NCBI GenBank assembly: GCA_016713535.1
Contig: JADJOY010000016.1
Location: forward strand, 173,819-237,818
DNA length: 64,000 nucleotides
Reading direction: 5' to 3'
DNA from: Deltaproteobacteria bacterium
Lineage (GTDB): Bacteria > JADJOY01
Both the position numbers and the translations under genes were made by a program. This document shows positions 19,256 to 28,470 of the stretch, piece after piece. Position 1 is the stretch's first letter; each line of letters opens with the position of its first letter. A model generated the notes under the pieces. It ran no database searches. It was given only the letters and a program-made list of their open reading frames with translations, and was not told the origin of the DNA.

Positions 19256-20077
19256 ATGGCTCCTCGTCTTCGCCTCGCCGCGATGCTCGCGCTCGCCGCC
19301 GCGCTCGGATGCACCGGGATGCAGCCCGGCGACCTCGACGCCGACGCGCGCGACTCGCTCGCCACGCTCTCGCCGCGCCTCGAGCAGGTGCCTCCCGATC
19401 TTGCCGCACTCGAAGAGGTGGTGGCGATCTACGTCGAACACGGGCGCTACGCCGACGCCGACGACGCCATCCGCGCCGTCACCGAACGCGCCGCGCTCGA
19501 CCCGGTCGGCCTCGTGAGAGTGGCGCAGAGCGCCGGCACGCTCTCGAACCAGGCCGAGCGCGCCATGCGGCGGGACCCGCCGGAGCTGACGCGGGCCGAA
19601 GCCAAGGCGATCGCTGCGCACGCCCACGCGCTCGTGGCGCTCGCGCGCTTCCGCGCCCAGCGCGACCGCGGTCCCGTGGTCGCCGAGCTGGCGCGCGCCG
19701 ACGGCTCGCACCTGCGGCTGCGCGACGTGATGCTCGAGTGCTCGAGCCAGGACTACGAGCCGGACGGGTCACTGGGCAGCGCGCTGAGCGTCGCCTACTT
19801 CGGCGATCGCCTGCGGGTGACGAGCGAGCGTGGCGACCAGGACGCCGAGGCGCGGCTCGGCGAGATCGCGCGGCTGACGATCGCGCGCGACCCACTCGGC
19901 CGCTCGCGGGTGTGGATCGATCCTCACCCGTGGGCACGCGAGACCCGCGCCTGTCCGTCGTGCACCCTGGTCGATCCATGCACGCTGGTCGGCAACGGCC
20001 CACCGCCCGGCGGGTTGGTGCACGTCGACATCAAGGACGTCGGCGAGGCGACGTTCGGATGGGAGCCCGGACCGTGA
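19256..20077 (+). CDS. lipoprotein of unknown function
   Basis: 273 residues with a clear lipoprotein signal (LRLAAMLALAAALGC). Predicted mostly helical, TPR-like in the first half (LEEVVAIYVEHGRYADADDAI, RAEAKAIAAHAHALVALARF). The last 50 residues contain RACPSCTLVDPCTLVGN, three Cys in a C-x2-C-x5-C pattern that could form a disulfide or bind metal. I recognise no family. It heads a tight cluster: the next start (GTG 20074) overlaps its stop by four bases. Confidence 0.75.
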   Translation: MAPRLRLAAMLALAAALGCTGMQPGDLDADARDSLATLSPRLEQVPPDLAALEEVVAIYVEHGRYADADDAIRAVTERAALDPVGLVRVAQSAGTLSNQAERAMRRDPPELTRAEAKAIAAHAHALVALARFRAQRDRGPVVAELARADGSHLRLRDVMLECSSQDYEPDGSLGSALSVAYFGDRLRVTSERGDQDAEARLGEIARLTIARDPLGRSRVWIDPHPWARETRACPSCTLVDPCTLVGNGPPPGGLVHVDIKDVGEATFGWEPGP

Positions 20078-20421
20078 GCCCGAGCAAGACCGAGATCCAT
20101 CGCAAGCTCGAGCCCGAGAGGCCCGCTCCCGCGCCACCGCCCATGCTGGGCAACCGCATCGCTCAGTACGTCACGAGCCTGGCGGTCCCCGTGGTGCTGG
20201 CCGCGTTCTGGTGGACCTACCACGTGGTTCTGCCGTCCGACGACGTGTCGTCGATGCGCACCCTGCGCAAGGAACGCGGTAGCTTCTCGGGCACCGTCGT
20301 CTTCGCGCAGAAATTCGTGGACGACTACAACCGCGCCAACGGCGAAACCCAGGACCAGCTGGAGAAGACTTACCTCTACCGCCGCTTGCTGCAGACGGGT
20401 ATCGTGCGACGGTCCGAGTGA
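20074..20421 (+). CDS. single-pass membrane protein, unknown
   Basis: 115 residues from GTG 20074, overlapping the upstream stop (GTGA). A Pro-rich cytoplasmic tail (EPERPAPAPPPMLGN) is followed by one membrane segment (YVTSLAVPVVLAAFWWTYHVVL), then a charged domain (MRTLRKERGSFSGTVVFAQKF, YNRANGETQDQLEKTYLYRR). No family recognised. Overlaps on both sides indicate one operon with the two lipoproteins around it. Confidence 0.7.
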   Translation: MSPSKTEIHRKLEPERPAPAPPPMLGNRIAQYVTSLAVPVVLAAFWWTYHVVLPSDDVSSMRTLRKERGSFSGTVVFAQKFVDDYNRANGETQDQLEKTYLYRRLLQTGIVRRSE

Positions 20422-21278
20422 TGAATTCGATCTCCGTCACCGTGGAACTCCCGAGCATTCACCCCTCGCTCCCGTCGGTCGCGCGCCACGCGGTCGGGCT
20501 CGCGCTGATCGCGCTCGCGTCGTGCCGGGGCGCGACCGGCGACGAGGCCCGCTCGCAAGCCGCGCTCGAGGCGAGCCTCGCCGCGTGCGAGCAGCGCGTG
20601 GCGCAGCTCGAGGAGGACGATCGCTACCTGTTCGCCGAGGGCGCGGCCGACCTCGAGCGCGGCTGGAACACCACCGCCTGCGAGCGCTTCGAGACACTGC
20701 TCCGCCGCTTCCCACAGAGCCCGCTCGCCGCCGAGGCTCGCTCGCGGATGCAGCGCTGCGCGAGCGGGGCGCCCACGACCCCAGCCGGGCTCGCGACCGC
20801 CGCGACCGAGCCACCTCCTGCCGCGGTGGCCGCGGACGATGCCCGCTCGGGCGCGGCCGGCGCGGCCAGCGCCGCCACGACCAGCGCGCCCGACGCAGCT
20901 CCCCCCGCGGAGGACGCCAGCGCCCCCCTCGAGGTCACCCGCTCCTGGGTGAAGGAGGACCGCTTCGGCGTTCCGCTCGCCAACCTCAGGCTCACCAACC
21001 GTGGCGACCGCACCGTCGTGGGTTACAAGGTGGCACTGCGCTGCTACGATGAGCACGACACCGTCCTCAAGCACCTCACCAAGGGCACCCGATGGTTCGT
21101 GGCGGCCGGCGGTAGCCGCCAGGCCGGTCGGGGTGAGGCTTTCGCCGGCGGGCCGTGGCCCCTCACGGCGTTCCTGGGCACGACCCGCGTCGAGGCCGTG
21201 GTGTTGAGCGCCGACTTCGCGGACGGAACGACCTGGCAGCGCGACGACCTGTCCTCGTTCGGTATCGACAAGGAGTGA
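20421..21278 (+). CDS. lipoprotein with coiled coil and C-terminal beta domain
   Basis: 285 residues; ATG 20421 overlaps the previous TGA by one base. Lipobox in LALIALASC. A helical region with heptad character (ARSQAALEASLAACEQRVAQLE) and a TPR-like stretch (CERFETLLRRFPQSPLAAEAR) resemble YbgF/BamD-type envelope proteins. An Ala/Pro-rich linker then leads to a beta-rich domain (SWVKEDRFGVPLANLRLTN, VVGYKVALRCYDEHD). That domain resembles modules that sense or bind at the surface, but no family is certain. Third gene of the cluster. Confidence 0.75.
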   Translation: MNSISVTVELPSIHPSLPSVARHAVGLALIALASCRGATGDEARSQAALEASLAACEQRVAQLEEDDRYLFAEGAADLERGWNTTACERFETLLRRFPQSPLAAEARSRMQRCASGAPTTPAGLATAATEPPPAAVAADDARSGAAGAASAATTSAPDAAPPAEDASAPLEVTRSWVKEDRFGVPLANLRLTNRGDRTVVGYKVALRCYDEHDTVLKHLTKGTRWFVAAGGSRQAGRGEAFAGGPWPLTAFLGTTRVEAVVLSADFADGTTWQRDDLSSFGIDKE

Positions 21279-21281
21279 TCC

Positions 21282-21413
21282 ATGTTGCTCTTGCTCGCGG
21301 CTTTCCTCCCGTTCTTGCTGATCGGCTTCCTGCTCTGGTACGGCTTGTTCCGCGCTGGCTCGACCATCGCCGAGCTCCTCAGCCCGTTCATCAAGAGCAC
21401 CGCTCCGGCCTGA
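21282..21413 (+). CDS. 43-residue membrane peptide
   Basis: A very small gene with good translation signals: AAGGAGTGATCC directly before ATG 21282, three bases after the upstream stop. The product is nearly all one hydrophobic helix (MLLLLAAFLPFLLIGFLLWY) followed by GLFRAGSTIAELLSPFIKS. It is the last gene of the 19256-21413 cluster and likely a small accessory membrane subunit. Confidence 0.6.
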   Translation: MLLLLAAFLPFLLIGFLLWYGLFRAGSTIAELLSPFIKSTAPA

Positions 21414-21514
21414 TGGCGCCGCGAGTGGCCGGTCGAGCCGTCCGCGCGGGCGAACGTCCGGGCGGTCCCGGGTCGGCGCAGGAGGGCGGCTCGCACGCCC
21501 TCGCCGCCTGAGCC

Positions 21515-22546
21515 ATGCGCCGCGCCCGGATCCTCGTCGTCGACGATCAGCTCCCCAACCGGGAGCTGCTGCGTCGCGTGCTGCAGCTCGAGGGCTACGA
21601 GATCAGCGAGGCCACCAACGGGCGCGAGGCGCTCGAGTCGGTGCGCGCGGCGCTGCCCGACCTGATCCTGCTCGACGCGCTGATGCCGGAGCTCGACGGC
21701 TTCGGCGTCGTCAGCGCGCTCAAGCGTGACCCGGCGACGCGGCTCGTGCCGATCGTGATGGTCACCACGCTCGAGACTCTCGCCAACAAGCTGCGCGCGG
21801 TCGACCTCGGTGTCGACGACTTCCTCAACAAACCGGTCAACCTGACCGAGCTCACCACCCGGGTGCGCTCGCTGCTCGCCCTCAAGCGCTTCACCGACGA
21901 GCTCGAGCACGCAGCGCGCGTACTCGAGAGCCTCGCGAGCGTGGTCGAGCGTCGCGACGGCTACACCGGGCTGCACTGCCAGCGCGTCGGCGCTTACGCG
22001 CGCCTGGTGGGCTCGGCGCTCGGGCTCGACGAGGAGACGCTCGACGTCGTGCGGCTGGGCGGCGTGCTCCACGACCTGGGCAAGGTGGCCATGCCCGACG
22101 AGGTCCTGCGCAAACCCGGCCGACTCACCGACGCCGAGCGCGCGCTGATCGAGACCCACGCACCGATCGGCGCGGACCTGTGCTTGCCGATGCGCACCAT
22201 GGAGCGCTCGGTGCCGATCCTGCGCCACCACCACGAGCGCCTCGACGGAACCGGTTACCCGGGCAAGCTGCGCGGCGAGCAGATCTCGCTCGAGGTGCGC
22301 GTCGTGACGGTGGTCGACATCTACGACGCGCTCAGCACCCGACGCCCGTACCGCGAGCCCACGCCGCCCGAGACCTCGATGCGGATCCTGCGCGAGGAGG
22401 CCGAGCGCGGGTGGTGGGACGAGCGCGTCGTCGAGTGCCTCGCCGACATGATCTCCGGCGGGCAGATCGCGTCCGTGGCGGAGACGGTGGAGGCGAGCGC
22501 CGCGCTTCGCGCCGTGGCGCCGCCGGATCCCAAAGCGGCCGGCTGA
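21515..22546 (+). CDS. response regulator with HD-GYP domain (cyclic-di-GMP phosphodiesterase, RpfG-like)
   Basis: 343 residues. The N-terminal receiver has phospho-acceptor Asp54 (ILLDALMPELDG) and Lys106 (DDFLNKPVN). A short helix joins it to an HD-GYP domain with His186-Asp187 in VLHDLGKVAMPDE, further metal ligands in ETHAPIGADL and ILRHHHERLDGTGYPG, and VVTVVDIYDALSTRRPYR. HD-GYP proteins hydrolyse c-di-GMP to GMP in the cytoplasm, under control of a partner histidine kinase (none here). It converges with the NtrC-type regulator 23 bp away; the diguanylate cyclase at 53.4-54.5 kb is a possible opposing activity. Confidence 0.95.
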   Translation: MRRARILVVDDQLPNRELLRRVLQLEGYEISEATNGREALESVRAALPDLILLDALMPELDGFGVVSALKRDPATRLVPIVMVTTLETLANKLRAVDLGVDDFLNKPVNLTELTTRVRSLLALKRFTDELEHAARVLESLASVVERRDGYTGLHCQRVGAYARLVGSALGLDEETLDVVRLGGVLHDLGKVAMPDEVLRKPGRLTDAERALIETHAPIGADLCLPMRTMERSVPILRHHHERLDGTGYPGKLRGEQISLEVRVVTVVDIYDALSTRRPYREPTPPETSMRILREEAERGWWDERVVECLADMISGGQIASVAETVEASAALRAVAPPDPKAAG

Positions 22547-22569
22547 GCCGGCGCGACGCGCTCTCCGCC

Positions 22570-24103
22570 CTACATCACGTCGGCGCTCGGGTGATCGCGC
22601 AGCCCCGCGCAGGGGTCGGCGGGAATGCCGCCCGCGTCCTCGTCGTAGCGCAGCAGCTTGCGGTAGAGCGTCTTGGGATCGATCCCCAGCAGCTCGGCGG
22701 CGCGCTTGCGCTGCCCGCCGGTGATCGCGAGCGCGCGCTGGATGTGCACCCGCTCGAGCTCGTCGAGCGTGGGGAACGGGCCCTCCGCCGCGGGCGCGCT
22801 CACGGGCGCGACGGCGACCGGAGGCACGGGAGTGAGCGCGGCGCTCGCCTCGAACGGCGCACCCGGCAGCACCGCCTGGATCGGCGCGGATGCGCTCAGG
22901 TGACGGATCGTCGCGGGCAGGTTGTCGACCGTGACCTCGACGCCCCGGGTCAGCGCCACCGCGTATTCGATGGCGTTCTGGAGCTCGCGGACGTTGCCCG
23001 GCCACGAGTACGCGGCGAGCGTCTCGATCGCCGCAGGAGAGATCCCGGTCACGTTGGGCCGATCGACGCGGATCGCGGCCTGCTCGACGAAGTGCATCGC
23101 GAGCAGCGGGATGTCCTCGAGCCGCTCGCGTAGCGGCGGCAGCGGCAGGCACACGACGTTGAGCCGGAAGTAGAGGTCCTGGCGCAGCCGGCCCGCGCGC
23201 AGCGCCGCGTCGAGGTCCTGGTTGGAGGCCGCGATCACGCGTACGTCGATCGGGATCGGCTGGGTGCTGCCGACCGGCACCACCTCACGCTCCTGCAACA
23301 CGCGCAGCAGCTTGACCTGCGCCGACGCCGGCATCTCCGTGACCTCGTCGAGAAAGATCGTGCCGCCGCTGGCGTCGCGGAAGTAGCCGGCCTTGTCGGC
23401 CATCGCGCCGGTGAAGGCGCCGCGCACGTGCCCGAAGAGCTCTCTCGAAGATCTCGCGCACGATCGCGCCGCAGTTCACCGCCACGAACGGACCGTTGGC
23501 GCGCTTCGACTGGAAGTGGATGGTGCGCGCGAGCACCTCCTTGCCGGTGCCGCTCTCGCCGTTGACGAGGATCGTCGAGTCGGTCATGGCGAAGCGCTCG
23601 ACCAGGTCGTAGAGCTCCTGCATCGCGGGCGCTTTCCCGTAGAAGCGGCCGAGGTGGTAGCGGGTGCGCAGCTCCTTCCTCAGCGTGTGGATCTCGCGCA
23701 CCATCGAGCGCCGCTCGAGGGCCTTCGCCACGGAGAGGGAGAGCTCTTCCAGGTCGAACGGCTTCACCAGGAAGTCGAGCGCGCCCTGCTTCATCGCCTC
23801 GATGGCGTCGTGCACCGTGCCGTGGGCGGTGATGATGATGACCTCGACCTCGGGCTGGCGCGCCTTCACCTCACGCAGCAGGTCGAGCCCCTGGAGCTCG
23901 GGCATGCGCAGGTCGGTGACCACCACGTCGAATTCGCCCAGATCGAGCAGCTCGAGGGCGGCGCGGCCGTCGCTGGCCTCCTCGACGTCGTAGCCGTCGC
24001 GATCGAGCACTCGTCGGCACAGGGCGCGGATCGGCGGCTCGTCGTCGACCACCAGGACGTGGGGGGACCGGGGACCGCGAGAGCCGTTCGTCGGAGGAGC
24101 CAT
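22570..24103 (-). CDS. sigma-54-dependent NtrC-family response regulator, one frameshift
   Basis: Receiver with Asp64 ([13 protein letters not shown]), AAA+ domain with Walker [12 protein letters not shown], and then a break near 23443: after [12 protein letters not shown] the expected [14 protein letters not shown] is reached only if two bases (or minus one) are restored. After the break everything is intact: GAFTGA sigma-54 contact loop, [22 protein letters not shown] (Walker B), [32 protein letters not shown], and a C-terminal Fis-type helix-turn-helix ([19 protein letters not shown]). It would activate -24/-12 promoters upon phosphorylation. The cognate kinase is not in the window. Confidence 0.92.
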
Positions 24104-24276
24104 GGTGGCGTCGCCGTTCGCTCCGGAGAGTCGGACCGTGGCGCACCCACGTGCATCCGGCCACCCACCGTGAACGGTGCATTTCGCCCGCTCACCACTA
24201 GTGATCGGGCGGCTCCCCTAAAACTTGAGGGTCCCGCACCGACGAAATCGTCCGGTTGGGAGATAATGGTCCTGAG

Positions 24277-24990
24277 ATGTGCGGGCGATTCACCCTGACC
24301 CAGGATCGCAAGTCGATCGTCGAGGACCTCGAGGTCGCGGAGTGGAGCGCGGCCGGCGAGCACCGGCCGCGCTTCAACGTCGCGCCCACGCAGTCGGCGC
24401 TGGTGCTCACGTGGTCGGACGAGGCCCCCGGCTCGCACCGCGCCGTGCGCGACATGCGCTGGGGGCTGGTGCCGGGGTGGGCGAAAGACCCGGCGATCGC
24501 TTCCAAGCTCATCAACGCCCGCGGCGAATCGATCGCCGAGAAACCCTCGTTCCGGAACCTCGTCGGCCGGCGCCGCTGCGCGGTCATCACCGACGGGTTC
24601 TTCGAGTGGAAGAAGGACGGCAAGGCGAGCGTCCCGCACTACATCCACGACCCCGCCGGCAAGGCGCTGCCGATGGCGGGGCTGTGGGACGTGTGGAAGG
24701 CGCCCGACGACACCTATCTCACGACCTTCACCATCGTGACGACCGAGGCGCGCTCCGACATCACCTTCCTCCACGATCGGATGCCCGTGATCCTCGCCCG
24801 CGACGACCTCGACACCTGGCTGGACGTGGCGCACGTGCCGAAGGAGAAGGCGCTCGCCCTGGTGAAGGCGTACGCGGGACCGCTCGAGACGTTCCCGGTC
24901 TCGAAGCTCGTGAACTCGGTGCGCTACGACTCGGCGGAGATCATCCGCCGCGCCGACCCGGAGGTCGGCACCCAGGGCAGCCTGTTCTAG
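24277..24990 (+). CDS. SRAP-domain protein (YedK/HMCES family), abasic-site DNA-protein crosslinker
   Basis: 237 residues starting MCGRFTLT at 24277. This start is required because Cys2, exposed after Met removal, forms the thiazolidine bond with abasic sites in single-stranded DNA. Other active-site residues are present: Asn in FNVAPTQ and INARGES, Glu in ITDGFFEWKK and His in TFLHDRMPVIL. Cytoplasmic, acting at stalled replication forks. The -10-like GATAAT (24262-24267) lies close upstream. The 173-bp gap before it (24104-24276) also contains CACTAGTG and otherwise nothing I can assign. Confidence 0.95.
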   Translation: MCGRFTLTQDRKSIVEDLEVAEWSAAGEHRPRFNVAPTQSALVLTWSDEAPGSHRAVRDMRWGLVPGWAKDPAIASKLINARGESIAEKPSFRNLVGRRRCAVITDGFFEWKKDGKASVPHYIHDPAGKALPMAGLWDVWKAPDDTYLTTFTIVTTEARSDITFLHDRMPVILARDDLDTWLDVAHVPKEKALALVKAYAGPLETFPVSKLVNSVRYDSAEIIRRADPEVGTQGSLF

Positions 24991-25021
24991 CGCGTCGCGC
25001 GGCAACGCTCTCGCGACCCGG

Positions 25022-25124
25022 CACCTGCCGCACCGCAGGTGTAGCGGCGGGCGCGAGCCCGCCGAGACTCGAAACCACGCGCGAACGATCGGGCCTGCGG
25101 CCCGGCGGCCTCGCGGCCGCCGCT
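25022..25124. repeat. cluster of three intergenic stem-loops
   Basis: CACCTGC/GCAGGTG around CGCACC (25022-25041), CGGCGGG/CCCGCCG around CGCGAG (25045-25064, preceded by GTAG), and GGCGGCC/GGCCGCC around TCGC (about 25106-25123, followed by GCTAC). Between the SRAP and M16 genes; no gene seen. Confidence 0.7.
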
Positions 25125-25255
25125 ACGAGCCGCACCTGAGATCCCGGCCGCACTCGATCGCGCCTCTTCCTTGCCTCGCTCGAGACCCCGCGGGTAACTT
25201 GCCAGATGCGCGTTTTTCCCGTGATTTCGCGGCCCCACGCGCACCGAAGGAGCAC

Positions 25256-27904
25256 GTGGATACGACCCTTGCGAAGGACTCCCGCGGCGCGGGACACGCC
25301 ACCTTGGCCGCCGGCCTCTTCGAGCCGGTGCGCTGGGTGCTCCCCAACGGACTCAAGGTGCTGGTGGCCGAGGATCGCTCGGCGCCGGTGGTGGCGGTGC
25401 AGGTGTGGGTCGCGACCGGCAGCGCCGACGAGCTGCCGCACGAGTCGGGGCTCGCGCACCTCCACGAGCACATGCTCTTCAAGGGCACGGCGCGGCGCGG
25501 CCTCGGGGAGATCGCGCGCGAGATCGAGGGCGCGGGCGGCGACATCAACGCCTACACCAGCAAGGACTCGACCGTTTACCACGTGGTGATCGCGAGCCGG
25601 TTCGTCGACACCGCGCTCGACGTGCTCGCGGACGCGATCTTCTCGAGCTCGTTCGACGCCACCGAGCTCGCCCGCGAGCTCGAGGTGGTCCACGAGGAGT
25701 ACCGGCGCGGCGAGGACATGCCGGACCGCAAGATCTACGAGCTGCTCTTCGAGCACGCGTACGTACGCCACCCGTACCGCCTCTCCACCATCGGCGACCC
25801 CGCCGTCTTCACCCGCCTCACCCGTGACGACGTCCAGGCCTTCTTCCACAAGTGGTACGTGCCGCGGAACCTCACGCTGGTGGTGACCGGCGACGTCGAC
25901 GCGGAGGCCCTGCGGCCGCGCATCGACGAGCTGTTCGGGCGCGCCGCCGACGTGCCCATCCCCGAGCGCCCGCGCGTCCCCGAGCCGCGACCCGCCGGCC
26001 TGCGTGTCCACGTCGCGCGCGGACCGTACAAGAAGACGCTTCTCTACATGGGCTTCCCCGCGCCCGCGATCCGCGAGGCGGACGTGGCGCCGGTGGACGT
26101 CCTCGCCGCGGTGCTCGGCGACGGCGACAGCTCGCGGCTGTGGCGCGACGTGAAGGAGCGCGCCGAGCTGGTGCACTCGATCTTCACCTACGCGATGACG
26201 CCGCGCGACCGCGGGCTCTTCGTGGTCGGCCTCGAGCTCGACCCCGCCAACCTCGAGGACGCGATCCACGCCACCTTCGAGCAGCTCCACGAGGTGCGCC
26301 GCGCCCCCATCCCGCACGCCGAGCTGGTCAAGGCGCTGGGCGTGATCGAGAGCGACTTCGTCTACGAGAAGGAGTCCGCGCAAGGCGCGGCGCGGGCACT
26401 CGGCTTCTACGAGAGCCTCGCCGACGACTGGCGCTTCGAGGCGCGCTACCTCGAGAGCCTGCGCGCGGTGAAGTCCACCGAGGTCCTGGAGGTGGCGCAG
26501 CGCTACCTCACCGTCGATCAGCTCACCGCGGTGCTGCTCCTGCCCGACGACGAGCGCCCCGAGCTCGACGACGCGGCGCTCGCGCGGCTCCTCGGCGGGG
26601 CCGAGAGCGCCTTCGAGCGCGCCGACGCGAGCACCGTGACGCGCGAGCAGGACTTCGTCGTCGAGCGCTTCTCGAACGGCATGGAGCTCCTGATCCGCCA
26701 GCGTCCGGGCGTCGAGGTGGTGTCGCTCTCGGCGGTGTTCCTGGGCGGCGTGCGGGTCGAGCCGAAGGGCAAGGCCGGCATCTCGAGCTTCGTCGGCTCC
26801 ACCCTCACGCGCGGCACCCAGACGCTCGACGCCGAGGACATCGCGCGCGCCGTCGACGAGATGGCGGGCGGGCTCGATGGCTTCTCGGGGCGCAACAGCT
26901 TCGGCGCGCGGGCGCACTTCCTGAGCAAGCACTTCGAGCAAGCTCTCGACCTCATGGCCGAGGTGCTCATGCACCCGACCTTCCCCGAGGACGAGGTCGA
27001 GAAGGAGCGCGTCGACATCCTCCACGACATCGAGGCGCGCGAGGACGACCTCGCGCGGATCGCCTTCGAGGTCATGCAGGCCGAGCTCTACGGCGATCAC
27101 CCCGCGGCGAACCCCACCATGGGCACCCTCGAGAGCGTGTCCACGATCACCGCCGACGACCTGCGCGCGTTCCACGCCGAGCACGCCCGCCCCAGCAACC
27201 TGGTGCTCGCGGTGGTCGGCAACGTCGACCCCGAGCGGGTCCGGAACGCGGTCCACGCGCGCCTCGCCACGTGGTCGACCGAGCCTCACCGGGCGCCCGC
27301 CGTGGCGGAGGTCCCCGCGCTCACCGAGGTCAAGCGCGCCTTCCGCCCTGCCGAGGACAAGCAGCAGAGCCACATCGTGCTGGCGTTCCCCGGCGTTCGC
27401 CTCGACCACCCCGACCGCTTCGCGCTGGAGGTGATGTCGACGGTCCTCTCCGGCCAGGGCGGGCGGCTCTTCCTCGAGCTGCGTGACAAGCAGAGCCTCG
27501 CCTACACGGTGTTCTCGTTCACCCGCGATGGGCTCGAGCCCGGCTACGTCGGCGCCTACATCGCCACCTCGCCCGAGAAGGCGGTGCAGGGCATGGACGG
27601 GCTCGCGCGCGAGCTGCGCGCCGTGGCCGAGAACGGCATCACCGACGACGAGCTCGAGTGGGCGAAGCGCAACCTGGTCGGCTGCTTCGAGATCTCGCTG
27701 CAGTCGTCGGCCGGTCAGGCCGAGGCGTTCAGCCTCTACGAGGCCTACGGGCTCGGCTATCGCGAGTACCTCGCCTACCCGGAACGGGTGCTCGAGGTGA
27801 CCGGCGCGGACGTGGCGCGGGTGGCGCGCGGCTACCTCGACCCGGGCAAGATGGTGCTCGCCGTCGTCGGCCCCGAAGACGTCTCCTCCACCTTCCGATG
27901 GTGA
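25256..27904 (+). CDS. M16-family zinc metallopeptidase, two fused halves
   Basis: About 882 residues; start GTG 25256 follows AAGGAG (spacing only three), while a TTG at 25199 would add 19 residues. The first half has the inverted zinc site HLHEH (His68, Glu71, His72 from GTG 25256) with the distal Glu in LEVVHEEYRRGEDMP, and family motifs SRLWRDVKERAELVHSI. The second half keeps the fold (RFSNGMELLIRQRPGVEVV, GGRLFLELRDKQSLAYTVF) but has no HxxEH, so it is the inactive partner, as in pitrilysin-type single-chain proteases. No signal peptide is obvious. It is followed four bases later by a 60-residue gene, probably coupled. Confidence 0.93.
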   Translation: MDTTLAKDSRGAGHATLAAGLFEPVRWVLPNGLKVLVAEDRSAPVVAVQVWVATGSADELPHESGLAHLHEHMLFKGTARRGLGEIAREIEGAGGDINAYTSKDSTVYHVVIASRFVDTALDVLADAIFSSSFDATELARELEVVHEEYRRGEDMPDRKIYELLFEHAYVRHPYRLSTIGDPAVFTRLTRDDVQAFFHKWYVPRNLTLVVTGDVDAEALRPRIDELFGRAADVPIPERPRVPEPRPAGLRVHVARGPYKKTLLYMGFPAPAIREADVAPVDVLAAVLGDGDSSRLWRDVKERAELVHSIFTYAMTPRDRGLFVVGLELDPANLEDAIHATFEQLHEVRRAPIPHAELVKALGVIESDFVYEKESAQGAARALGFYESLADDWRFEARYLESLRAVKSTEVLEVAQRYLTVDQLTAVLLLPDDERPELDDAALARLLGGAESAFERADASTVTREQDFVVERFSNGMELLIRQRPGVEVVSLSAVFLGGVRVEPKGKAGISSFVGSTLTRGTQTLDAEDIARAVDEMAGGLDGFSGRNSFGARAHFLSKHFEQALDLMAEVLMHPTFPEDEVEKERVDILHDIEAREDDLARIAFEVMQAELYGDHPAANPTMGTLESVSTITADDLRAFHAEHARPSNLVLAVVGNVDPERVRNAVHARLATWSTEPHRAPAVAEVPALTEVKRAFRPAEDKQQSHIVLAFPGVRLDHPDRFALEVMSTVLSGQGGRLFLELRDKQSLAYTVFSFTRDGLEPGYVGAYIATSPEKAVQGMDGLARELRAVAENGITDDELEWAKRNLVGCFEISLQSSAGQAEAFSLYEAYGLGYREYLAYPERVLEVTGADVARVARGYLDPGKMVLAVVGPEDVSSTFRW

Positions 27905-27908
27905 CCCG

Positions 27909-28091
27909 ATGAAGCTCTCACGCTGGATCGAGGACCGGCTGCTGCGCTGGGTGGCTGACCAGGCGGTCGCGACCGCGGTGCAGCTCGGCCACAATCGACT
28001 GCCACTCGGCGAGACCGACGTCTCCGACCATCCCGACGACGAAGTGATGATCGTCGACGCCGGCGACCCCGAGGCGCAGCCGCCGAGCTGA
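27909..28091 (+). CDS. small acidic protein after the M16 peptidase
   Basis: 60 residues, ATG four bases after the peptidase stop. N-terminal amphipathic helix (MKLSRWIEDRLLRWVADQAV) and an acidic tail (SDHPDDEVMIVDAGDPEA). No family recognised; spacing implies co-translation with the peptidase. A chance reading frame is possible but the codon pattern matches its neighbours. Confidence 0.55.
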   Translation: MKLSRWIEDRLLRWVADQAVATAVQLGHNRLPLGETDVSDHPDDEVMIVDAGDPEAQPPS

Positions 28092-28121
28092 GCGGACCTC
28101 CGACCGTCGCGATCCACACCG

Positions 28122-28236
28122 GCGGCCGACGGAGCGGCCGCGCTCCAGCCACTCGAGCAACCTCCCGAGCGGGCGCCCGACCGGCCCACACAACGCTCCT
28201 CACTCGTCGGAGCGTAGGGGCGGGCGTGAGCCCGCC
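28122..28236. repeat. two intergenic stem-loops
   Basis: GCGGCCG/CGGCCGC around ACGGAG (28122-28141) and GGCGGG/CCCGCC around CGTGAG (28219-28236, preceded by GTAG). The 217-bp gap holds nothing else that I recognise. Confidence 0.75.
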
Positions 28237-28308
28237 CGCAGCACGAGCGCCGCGATCAAGACCGGCGGCCAGGCCGTGACAAGACGCCTGCTTCGCCGCT
28301 GGCGGTTG

Positions 28309-28467
28309 CTAACGCGGCCGGCGATCCCGCAGCGTGGCCGCGACGTAGAGCCCGATACCGAGCACCAAGAGCCCGGTTCGGAACACCCACTGCGCCCGGT
28401 TCGGATCCGTGATCGGGCTCTGCAAGGCACGCGGGTCGGGCGTCGCTGGGGATCGGCGCTCATCCAT
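28309..28467 (-). CDS. 52-residue single-pass membrane protein
   Basis: ATG 28467 lies just after the stop of the DUF5063-like gene. The product MDERRSPATPDPRALQSPIT... ends in one hydrophobic helix (WVFRTGLLVLGIGLYVAATL) and a basic tail DRRPR. The positive C-terminus suggests N-out/C-in topology. Too small to assign; position suggests coupling to the gene upstream. Confidence 0.5.
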   Translation of the reverse strand: MDERRSPATPDPRALQSPITDPNRAQWVFRTGLLVLGIGLYVAATLRDRRPR

Positions 28468-28470
28468 GGA

